DNA of 17,043 nt, taken from the NCBI GenBank assembly GCA_019658985.1, contig JAIFWS010000011.1:1-17043 (forward strand), in the 5' to 3' direction. Below the pieces are notes generated by a model. The model worked only from the letters and a program-made list of their open reading frames with translations, made no database searches and was not told the origin of the DNA. The stretch is from Candidatus Parcubacteria bacterium. GTDB taxonomy: Bacteria > Patescibacteriota > Minisyncoccia > Minisyncoccales > Staskawiczbacteraceae. Below are positions 11,185 through 17,043 of this stretch, one piece after another (the stretch's first letter is position 1; every line of letters begins with the position of its first letter). Made by a program: the position numbers and the translations under genes.

Positions 11185-12075
11185 ATGAAGAAAATACTCC
11201 TTTTTGCAGGCCTTATTTTGATCGGATTAGCTCTCTTTTTGAGCCCAATTCCCGCAGCGGCTCAAACCACTTGCACCCCGCACGCCAACACTAAATGCGT
11301 TAGCAACATCTCATACTGGTATAATTCCTGTGGTGTATTGGAAGCGGTCAATAAAAACTGTAATACGACCGGCCAGACTTGCCAAAGCGGCCAGTGCGTT
11401 ACCAAAACCCCGGCTCCTACCCCTACGCCGACGCCAAGCCCAACTCCAACCCCTTCAACGCCAACCCAGCCTTCAAATCAGCAGGGAACTGGTATGAGTA
11501 TCTCTTTATTTGGAGCCAAAGAAGGCTTGATGGCAGGAGGCGACTGGCAGAAGAACTCCAGTGTTTCTAATAATGAAAAGGTGAATTTTTTGATGGTAGT
11601 GAAGAATATTTCCAGCTCGGCCATTAACAATGTAACGGTAAAAGTGGATAGCATTGATAGTATTATTTCCATTGATAATGTAAAATTAAATGGTGTGGCG
11701 CTAGACCAGAATCTAGTTACCGGGGCTAATTTAAATACCATCGACCCGAAAAATTCCCACCTCATTTCATTCACCGCCACCGTTTTGCCGCAAAATACCC
11801 AGAACATGCTGCAGATCGCGGCCCATGTTAAGTCAGGTGAAACCACGTATGATTCGGATTACTTCACCCTTAATATAACTCCGCAGGCAGCCACCACTGG
11901 GACTCCAGTTACCACTGATGGCCAAACCAACTCGCTCGTTAATACGGAGCCTACTACTGCCGGAGCGGCTTTCTCACGGAATCTCCGGGAAAATTGGTAC
12001 ATCTGGCTTGCCGTAGTCATCTTGCTGGTAGCGGTGTTTATCATCATCTACCGGAAACTCTCATCGGACGTTTAA
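11185..12075 (+). CDS. Secreted Cys-rich, CARDB-like, membrane-anchored protein
   Basis: A 296-residue surface protein of unknown role. Residues 1-26 are a signal peptide ending 'AAA-Q'. A small cysteine-rich module has six cysteines at 30, 38, 49, 59, 66 and 71 ('CVSNISYWYNSCG', 'CQSGQCV'), likely three disulfides. Residues 74-96 are a Pro/Thr/Ser linker. About 105-230 forms a beta domain with 'NEKVNFLMVVKNISSSAINN' and 'VTVKVDS', the usual look of CARDB or DUF11-type stalk domains that carry paired-strand repeats. A linker leads to a transmembrane helix at about 267-288 ('WYIWLAVVILLVAVFIIIY') and a short basic tail, so it is anchored with the bulk outside. There is no LPxTG. It stands alone, 34 bases before the murL-murD gene, without an obvious terminator between, so partial read-through is possible. 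Confidence 0.95.
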   Translation: MKKILLFAGLILIGLALFLSPIPAAAQTTCTPHANTKCVSNISYWYNSCGVLEAVNKNCNTTGQTCQSGQCVTKTPAPTPTPTPSPTPTPSTPTQPSNQQGTGMSISLFGAKEGLMAGGDWQKNSSVSNNEKVNFLMVVKNISSSAINNVTVKVDSIDSIISIDNVKLNGVALDQNLVTGANLNTIDPKNSHLISFTATVLPQNTQNMLQIAAHVKSGETTYDSDYFTLNITPQAATTGTPVTTDGQTNSLVNTEPTTAGAAFSRNLRENWYIWLAVVILLVAVFIIIYRKLSSDV

Positions 12076-12096
12076 AATCAAGTTAAAGTTTTAGCC

Positions 12097-12102
12097 TAGT
12101 AT
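12097..12102 (+). promoter_or_regulatory. -10 element giving a leaderless murL-murD transcript
   Basis: TAGTAT at 12097-12102 ends seven bases before the ATG at 12110. There is no SD and no clear -35. TATATA at 12100-12105 is an alternative. Confidence 0.4.
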
Positions 12103-12109
12103 ATACATT

Positions 12110-14611
12110 ATGCCCAAGGCTACCGTTTTTGAATTTACCTCCTACGCGCTCGAACCTGGTTCAGGGCGGATTCTTTTTAGTTACAAAACAGAGTTTGAAA
12201 ATGGAGAGCCGATGGTTTTTAACGAAATAATCGTACTGCCAAAGTCGGTTAAACTCCAGAGCATTCGAAAAGAACTGCTGGAAAAACTCCTGCAAGGCCT
12301 GCATATTGCCTTAGGTCTCAGTTACTATAAATTTTATTATGCGACAAATTTAAAGCTGCCATACAAGCTATCGGATAGGGAAGCGGGGTTTTGGAATGCC
12401 GTATATAAGAAAGGCCTCGGAGAATTTTTGTTCCGAAATAATCTCGACCCGGAACTGCTGCCAACATTTACCGGTGATCCTACGGTAAAAAATACCTCTT
12501 ACGATTTGCCGAAAACAGGGAAGTCGCTGGTAGGGATCGGGGGAGGGAAGGATTCGATTGTTTCCCTGGAATTACTTAAGGAAGCCGGCTTTGATGCCGA
12601 CACTTTTCACGTTGAAACCGGCCGGCCTTCATCAATTATTGATAATGTCATTAAGACCGCAACATCAAAAGAAGTTAAGCTTCAGCGGTTTATGGATTCC
12701 AAAGTCCATGACCAGCACCAATACAACGGACACATCCCGATTTCGGCGATTTACGCATTCCTGGGAATTTTTGCTGCCATCGGCGGCGGATATTCCTATG
12801 TAGTAGTCTCTAACGAATACAGCAGTAATTTTGGCAACACAACCTATAAAGGATTGGAAATCAACCATCAATGGAGCAAGTCATTTGAATTTGAAAAGCT
12901 CTTCCAGGATTATGTTAAAAATGTCATCAGTCCGGATGTTGTTTATTTTTCGTTACTGAGAAGTTTCTATGAAATCCGGATTGTAAAACTATTCTCAAAG
13001 CACCTGCCTGCGCAGGCAGGTAAGAAATATTTCCGGCTGTTTTCCAGCTGTAACCGGAACTTTGCTTCGGACCGCCGAAGCCTTGGCGAAGGTGTCCCGC
13101 CATGGTGCGGCCGGTGCGCAAAATGCGTATTTGCTTTTACATTGTTATCAGCTTTCGTGCCAAAGAAAGAATTAACGGCAATATTCGGCCGGAATTTATA
13201 TCAGAAGGAAGAATTACTGCCCTTATTTAAGGATGTCTTAGGTTTTGGCGATATGAAACCGTTTGACTGCGTTGGGACCTTCGCTGAATCCCAGAGCGCG
13301 TTGTATTTGGCAAAAAAACCTTTCTCCGGAGATTTCATTGTGCGACAATTAGCATCACAGGCCCAATATTACCCCGAAGTATTCCAGGCTTATCCGGAGA
13401 ACGCTATCCCGGAACAATTTAAATTTCTAGGAATGGAAAAAGCTTACATCTTAGGCTACGGAAAAGAAGGTAAAATCACCAAGCGATACTTACAGAAAAG
13501 ATATCCGAAATTAAAAATCGGAGTAGGGGACGAAGCGATCGATAAACAATATTTAGAAAAACAAAAAGAGTTTGATATTGCCATCAAAACCCCGGGGATC
13601 AAGAAAGAACTGGTAACAATTCCGCACACAACGGCAACCAATATATTTTTTTCAGAAGTACTCGGGAGAAACCTGATTATCGGCGTTACAGGATCAAAAG
13701 GCAAGAGCACCACCTCCTCGCTGATTTACCATATTCTAAAGGCCGCTGGGAAAGATGTGGAATTATTAGGAAACATCGGCAAACCAATGCTGGAAGCCCT
13801 TTTAAGGCCTATTCCAAGGGGTAGAATGTACGTGCTTGAGCTTTCCAGCTACCAGCTGGACGATATCCGGTTTTCGCCGGATATTGCCGTTGTTACTAAT
13901 TTATTCCCGGAGCACTTGGATTTCCATGGAAGCCTGGAAAACTACTACGACGCCAAGAAAAATATCATCAATTACCAGAATAAAAACCAGTATTTAGTGC
14001 ACGACCAGAAAACGGCAGAATGGCTGAAAGATTACCAAGGCCAATCGGTTGAATTTTCTCCTAAAGACTATGAAAGCAATCTGCTCGGCCCGCATAATAA
14101 ACACAATATCGGAGCGGCGGTTACCGTGGCAGAAGTCCTCAAGGTTCCTCAAGAAAAAATAAAAAAAGCTATTAAAAGTTTCAAGGGCTTGCCGCACCGC
14201 TTGGAGCTGGCCGGCGAATACAAGGGCATCAAGTTTTACGACGATGCTATTTCTACTACGCCGGATTCCACCATCATGGCATTAAACTCCCTTTCTAATA
14301 TCGGAACCATCTTTTTAGGGGGCACTGACCGAGGATATGATTTTACACAGTTGGAAAAAGAATTAAAAAAGCATAAGATAAAGAATATCGTGCTTTTTCC
14401 GGATAGCGGAAATAGAATTAACGTCTCGCCGCGGGATTTTAATATCTTAAAAACCGACAGCATGAAAGAGGCGGTAAAATTCGCTTACAAATATACCAAA
14501 CCGGAGGAAATCTGCCTGTTATCCTGCGCGTCCCCAAGCTATTCGCTCTGGAAAAATTTTGAAGTGAAGGGCGATCTGTTTAAAAAGCTGGCCAAGGAAT
14601 TGGGTAAATAA
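12110..14611 (+). CDS. murL-murD: MurL–MurD2 fusion: glutamate epimerase plus UDP-MurNAc-L-Ala ligase
   Basis: An 833-residue two-domain cytoplasmic enzyme. Residues 1-435 resemble MurL, the UDP-MurNAc-L-Ala-L-Glu epimerase characterised in Xanthomonas: a PP-loop-like 'GGGKDS' (144-149) for ATP and a conserved 'WCGRCAKC' (332-339). Residues 440-833 are a Mur ligase: Rossmann start 'KAYILGYGKEG', ATP loop 'GVTGSKGKSTT' (525-535), 'ELSSYQLDD' (577-585), 'FPEHLDFHGS', 'GPHNKHNIGAA' (660-670), 'DDAISTTPDST' (711-721) and 'LSCASPSYSLW' (804-814). The 'DDxISTTPxS' wording fits MurD2, which adds L-Glu rather than D-Glu. Together they would add L-Glu and invert it to D-Glu without a free D-Glu pool or MurI. 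Within the MurL domain two palindromic repeat segments (13002-13021 and 13064-13096) encode extra residues in frame. ftsW and murG follow. Confidence 0.96.
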   Translation: MPKATVFEFTSYALEPGSGRILFSYKTEFENGEPMVFNEIIVLPKSVKLQSIRKELLEKLLQGLHIALGLSYYKFYYATNLKLPYKLSDREAGFWNAVYKKGLGEFLFRNNLDPELLPTFTGDPTVKNTSYDLPKTGKSLVGIGGGKDSIVSLELLKEAGFDADTFHVETGRPSSIIDNVIKTATSKEVKLQRFMDSKVHDQHQYNGHIPISAIYAFLGIFAAIGGGYSYVVVSNEYSSNFGNTTYKGLEINHQWSKSFEFEKLFQDYVKNVISPDVVYFSLLRSFYEIRIVKLFSKHLPAQAGKKYFRLFSSCNRNFASDRRSLGEGVPPWCGRCAKCVFAFTLLSAFVPKKELTAIFGRNLYQKEELLPLFKDVLGFGDMKPFDCVGTFAESQSALYLAKKPFSGDFIVRQLASQAQYYPEVFQAYPENAIPEQFKFLGMEKAYILGYGKEGKITKRYLQKRYPKLKIGVGDEAIDKQYLEKQKEFDIAIKTPGIKKELVTIPHTTATNIFFSEVLGRNLIIGVTGSKGKSTTSSLIYHILKAAGKDVELLGNIGKPMLEALLRPIPRGRMYVLELSSYQLDDIRFSPDIAVVTNLFPEHLDFHGSLENYYDAKKNIINYQNKNQYLVHDQKTAEWLKDYQGQSVEFSPKDYESNLLGPHNKHNIGAAVTVAEVLKVPQEKIKKAIKSFKGLPHRLELAGEYKGIKFYDDAISTTPDSTIMALNSLSNIGTIFLGGTDRGYDFTQLEKELKKHKIKNIVLFPDSGNRINVSPRDFNILKTDSMKEAVKFAYKYTKPEEICLLSCASPSYSLWKNFEVKGDLFKKLAKELGK
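13002..13021. repeat. Perfect 20-bp palindrome inside the murL coding region
   Basis: ACCTGCCTGC joined to GCAGGCAGGT, a perfect palindrome with no spacer. It encodes most of 'HLPAQAGK' (residues 298-305) in frame. The sequence resembles short palindromes I recall as dispersed in CPR genomes. Confidence 0.75.
13064..13096. repeat. Second intragenic repeat-like segment in murL
   Basis: GCTTCGG (13064-13070) and CCGAAGC (13075-13081) form an inverted repeat, followed by CCTTGGCGAAGG (13081-13092), a four-pair hairpin. It encodes 'SDRRSLGEGV' just before the WCGRC motif. The CGCCGAAGCCTTGGCGAAGG core (13073-13092) looks like a dispersed CPR repeat. Confidence 0.6.
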
Positions 14612-14618
14612 CTTCTTT

Positions 14619-14679
14619 GTCATTCCGGGCTTGACCCGGAATCCAAGGTACTCTGGATTCCCGCTTTCGCGGGAATGAC
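14619..14679. repeat. 61-bp palindromic repeat element between murL-murD and ftsW
   Basis: Ends are GTCATTCC (14619-14626) and GGAATGAC (14672-14679). Inside are hairpins CCGGG/CCCGG (14625-14639), AATCCA/TGGATT (14640-14659) and TTCCCGC/GCGGGAA (14658-14675). The whole can fold as a multi-arm cruciform. It resembles a GGATTCCCGC-TTTC-GCGGGAATGAC type intergenic repeat seen in many bacteria. It could weaken or time read-through into ftsW. Confidence 0.85.
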
Positions 14680-14690
14680 ACACTTATTAG

Positions 14691-15815
14691 ATGAAGAGGC
14701 ATCTTAACTACTATTTTTTAGCGTTGGCGAGTTTTTTGATTGTTTTCGGCCTGCTGTTTTTATCCATGCTCTCGGCGATCGCTTCACTGCAGAACTTCGG
14801 CACCGCCAACTATTACTTATTCCACCAATTGCTTGCCATCGGCATCGGACTGGTAGCCGGCGTTGTCGTTTTTAAAATCCCGCTGGCATTCTGGGAAAAG
14901 GCCGCGCCGTGGCTTTTTTTGATGAACGCCGTTGCTTTGCTGCTGGTTTTCCTGCCTGTTTTAGGTCTAAATATGAAAGGCGCCTCCCGGTGGCTGAATA
15001 TCGGCGGAGCCAGCCTCCAGCCCTCTGAATTCTTCAAAATCACCGCCATCCTTTATGCTTCGGCGTGGATTTCCCAGCGCTTCGAAGGCAGTGCCCGGAA
15101 AACCTGGCAGGATAAATTGAAAAAGGGATACGGTGAAGCCATAAAGGGTTATCTGCCTTTTATTATTTTTCTCGGGATAATCGGCATCCTTTTCTACCTC
15201 CAGCGCGACATCAGTACCCTGGGAATCATTGTTGTATCTTTGCTGGCCATCTATTTTACCGCCAAGACTCCGCTGTGGCATACGATATTATCTTTTGGAG
15301 GCGGAATCGGCGTAGCACTCCTTTTAATCATTAAAGAACCATACCGGTTTGAGCGCCTCTTAGTTTTTTTGCATCCGGACAGCGACCCTTTAGGCCGGGG
15401 ACTCCAGCTAAAACAGTCATTGATTGCCTTGGGTTCGGGCGGACTCTGGGGCAAGGGCCTGGGAATGTCGGTACAGAAATTCGGGTTTTTACCTGAAGCG
15501 ATGTCGGATTCAATCTTTGCCATCATCGGGGAGGAAACCGGGATCATCGGATGCGCAATATTAATCTCATTATTCTTGCTATTTTTATATCTGGGTTTTA
15601 AAATCGCGCATTCCGCAAACAATAATTTTGCCAAACTGGCCGCCGTAGGCCTTACAACCTGGATCGTTTTTCAGGCGTGCATTAACGTGGCCTCAGCCTG
15701 CGGATTATTCCCGCTCGCCGGCATCCCGCTGCCATTTTTCTCCTACGGCGGATCCCACCTTATTGCGGAAATCATCGCCGTCGGGTTATTATTAAATATC
15801 TCTAAAAACGGCTAA
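14691..15815 (+). CDS. ftsW: SEDS peptidoglycan glycosyltransferase FtsW/RodA family
   Basis: A 374-residue polytopic membrane protein, about ten hydrophobic helices, that polymerises lipid II into glycan strands with a class B PBP partner. Family signatures are present: 'GASRWLNIGGASLQPSEFFK' (97-116), the periplasmic 'PEAMSDSIFAIIGEETGIIG' with Asp273 at the place of the SEDS catalytic aspartate, and 'PLPFFSYGGS' (346-355) near the C terminus. Length is normal. The position between murD and murG is the usual place of ftsW in the division and cell-wall cluster, which favours ftsW over rodA. The start ATG at 14691 is 80 bases after the murL-murD stop, and the gap is filled by a palindromic repeat. 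No SD is visible. The stop overlaps the murG start by one base (TAATG), pointing to translational coupling. Confidence 0.97.
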   Translation: MKRHLNYYFLALASFLIVFGLLFLSMLSAIASLQNFGTANYYLFHQLLAIGIGLVAGVVVFKIPLAFWEKAAPWLFLMNAVALLLVFLPVLGLNMKGASRWLNIGGASLQPSEFFKITAILYASAWISQRFEGSARKTWQDKLKKGYGEAIKGYLPFIIFLGIIGILFYLQRDISTLGIIVVSLLAIYFTAKTPLWHTILSFGGGIGVALLLIIKEPYRFERLLVFLHPDSDPLGRGLQLKQSLIALGSGGLWGKGLGMSVQKFGFLPEAMSDSIFAIIGEETGIIGCAILISLFLLFLYLGFKIAHSANNNFAKLAAVGLTTWIVFQACINVASACGLFPLAGIPLPFFSYGGSHLIAEIIAVGLLLNISKNG

Positions 15816-16936
15816 TGTCTACAAAAATACTATTTACCGGCGGAGGAACAGGAGGGCATCTATTTCCTATTATCGCCGTCGCGCGGGAAATAAAACGGCT
15901 ATCGGATAATCCCAATATCCAGTTTTATTATATCGGGCCGAAAGACATGATGAGTTCCATGATCCTGGCCCAGGAAAATTTCAAAATCCACGGCATTCCG
16001 GCGGGGAAAATCCGCCGCTATTTTTCTTTCCAGAATTTCATCGACATTTTATTTAAAATACCGTTTGGCATTTTGCAGAGTTTATTTTTTCTAATTATCG
16101 CCCGGCCCAAATTGGTGTTTTCCAAAGGCGGAACCGGAGCTGCTTCAGTTTTAATCGCCGCAAGAATATTATTCATCCCGATTTTTATCCATGAATCGGA
16201 TACGGTTCCAGGCCAATCCAATCGCCTGGCTTACCGATGGGCGAAAAAAGTGTTTATTTCTTTCCCGAAAACGGAATATTTTGATTTAGAAAAAGCTATC
16301 TTGACCGGAAACCCCATCCAGAAAGAATTACAGGAAGGAAAAATAGATTCGGCTAAAGAAATATTTAATTTAAGCCTTGCTAAACCAGTCCTCCTCTTTT
16401 TAGGAGGTTCGCAAGGGGCGCAACCGCTCAATGAATTTGTTTTAAATAACCTGAATAATTTATTGGCAACCTACGAATTAATCCATGTCTGCGGCAAGAA
16501 AAACCACGCGGAAGTCCGGGCCCAGTCCGAAGCTGTCTTAGATAAAAAATTGCAGCCGTATTACCATTTATACGAATTCTTAAATGAATTGGAATTAAAG
16601 CACGCTTACAAAGCCGCGGACCTGGTAATCTCGCGCTCGGGCAGCGGCACCATTTTTGAAATTGCGGCCATCGGAAAACCTGCTATACTGATTCCACTGC
16701 CAAGCGCGGCCGGAAACCACCAATCAAAGAACGCCTACGCGTACGCCAAGAACGGAGCGGCGGTCATCGTTGAGGAAGAGAATTTAAAGCCTGGCTTATT
16801 TATGGGGAAAATACAGGAATTAATTTCAAACAGCCAAAAAAGGGAAGCAATGGGCAAAGCCGCCCTGGAATTCGCCAAACCCTTGGCGGCCAAAGCGATC
16901 GCCCGGGAAATCCTTGAATTTTTACATATCCAATAA
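15815..16936 (+). CDS. murG: UDP-GlcNAc:undecaprenyl-PP-MurNAc-pentapeptide GlcNAc transferase
   Basis: A 373-residue GT-B glycosyltransferase that converts lipid I to lipid II on the inner face of the membrane. The N-terminal domain has 'TGGGTGGHLFP' (8-18), which contacts the lipid diphosphate, 'SKGGTGA', and 'HESD' (126-129), replacing the common 'HEQN'. The C-terminal UDP-GlcNAc domain has 'GNPI', 'GGSQGA' (197-202), 'RSGSGTIFEIAA' with Glu282 at the uracil/ribose-binding position, and 'NHQSKNAYAYA'. A hydrophobic patch at about 75-100 would sit on the membrane. Length is typical and the protein appears complete. It overlaps the ftsW stop by one base and is followed by gltX with a one-base gap, so the three are almost certainly one transcript. 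The HESD variant is unusual but the first two residues are kept. Confidence 0.98.
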   Translation: MSTKILFTGGGTGGHLFPIIAVAREIKRLSDNPNIQFYYIGPKDMMSSMILAQENFKIHGIPAGKIRRYFSFQNFIDILFKIPFGILQSLFFLIIARPKLVFSKGGTGAASVLIAARILFIPIFIHESDTVPGQSNRLAYRWAKKVFISFPKTEYFDLEKAILTGNPIQKELQEGKIDSAKEIFNLSLAKPVLLFLGGSQGAQPLNEFVLNNLNNLLATYELIHVCGKKNHAEVRAQSEAVLDKKLQPYYHLYEFLNELELKHAYKAADLVISRSGSGTIFEIAAIGKPAILIPLPSAAGNHQSKNAYAYAKNGAAVIVEEENLKPGLFMGKIQELISNSQKREAMGKAALEFAKPLAAKAIAREILEFLHIQ

Positions 16937-16937
16937 C

Positions 16938-17043
16938 ATGTCCAAAAAAGTAACACCAAAAAAAAATATCAGGCTCAGGTTTCCTCCATCTCCCACGGGA
17001 CCTTTGCATATCGGAAACGTCCGGACATTGCTTTTTCCCCTCC
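16938..17043 (+). CDS. gltX: Glutamyl-tRNA synthetase, N-terminal fragment (3' truncated by window edge)
   Basis: The ATG at 16938 begins a frame open to the window end, 35 codons. After a basic N-terminal stretch it reads 'RLRFPPSPTGPLHIGNVRTL', the start of the class I synthetase core for glutamate: the 'PSPTG' loop that binds glutamate and ATP, and 'HIGN', the HIGH motif. The enzyme charges tRNA-Glu and possibly tRNA-Gln. The 'FPPSPTG' wording replaces the common 'FAPSPTG'. One base separates it from the murG stop, so it is translated from the same message. Whether it is GluRS or GlnRS cannot be settled from this fragment; 'SPTGPLHIGNVRT' favours GluRS. Confidence 0.93.
   Translation, partial: MSKKVTPKKNIRLRFPPSPTGPLHIGNVRTLLFPL

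Noticed and set aside
1..17043. CRISPR array, transposase, prophage structural genes, rRNA
   Set aside because: No regularly spaced repeats, no recognisable transposase, integrase or phage proteins and no rRNA segments were seen.

Overview
The window reads like a chromosomal fragment of a small-genome bacterium, most likely from the Candidate Phyla Radiation (Patescibacteria, Parcubacteria-like). This is an inference from: a MurL–MurD gene fusion followed by ftsW, murG and gltX; large secreted Ig/MBG-type surface proteins; resident genes that mostly lack Shine-Dalgarno (SD) sequences; and short palindromic dispersed repeats in and between genes. No taxonomic marker such as rRNA is present.

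Layout. 1-1265: 3' end of purC (eukaryote/archaea-like SAICAR synthetase), an AT-rich HTH plus LAGLIDADG-like ORF, and tRNA-Ala(GGC), whose first ten bases overlap the end of that ORF. 1266-2640: three GC-rich single-gene units, each with its own promoter, SD and (except the third) terminator. 2646-3580: a secreted M23 peptidase. 3581-4371: two more GC-rich genes; the first has a leader able to hide its SD, the second is cut by an in-frame amber codon. 4468-7455: a secreted subtilase and an Ig-like PxKF surface protein, probably one operon. 7428-7690: a compact minus-strand RNA locus with a type II tRNA of unusual shape and, upstream, a predicted short terminated transcript whose 5' end is complementary to that tRNA's anticodon arm. 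7800-10661: a 953-residue membrane-anchored surface protein. 10717-11058: a sixth GC-rich unit on the minus strand. 11185-12075: a Cys-rich/CARDB-like anchored protein. 12110-17043: murL-murD fusion, ftsW, murG and the start of gltX.

Two gene populations are interleaved. Resident genes are moderately AT-rich and several have a -10 element so close to the ATG that the mRNA should be leaderless. The GC-rich units carry strong SD sequences, structured leaders of about 25-110 nt and mostly near-consensus sigma70 promoters. They sit only in gaps between resident genes and look like acquired, self-contained cassettes of unknown function.

Functionally, the right third makes peptidoglycan precursor. 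MurD2-like ligase plus MurL epimerase would supply D-Glu at the UDP-MurNAc-dipeptide stage, FtsW polymerises and MurG makes lipid II. The centre builds the cell surface. The most novel candidates are the Sec/allo-tRNA-like tRNA with its complementary upstream RNA (7460-7690), the SD-switching leader (3622-3707) and the cassette family itself. All structures were folded by eye.
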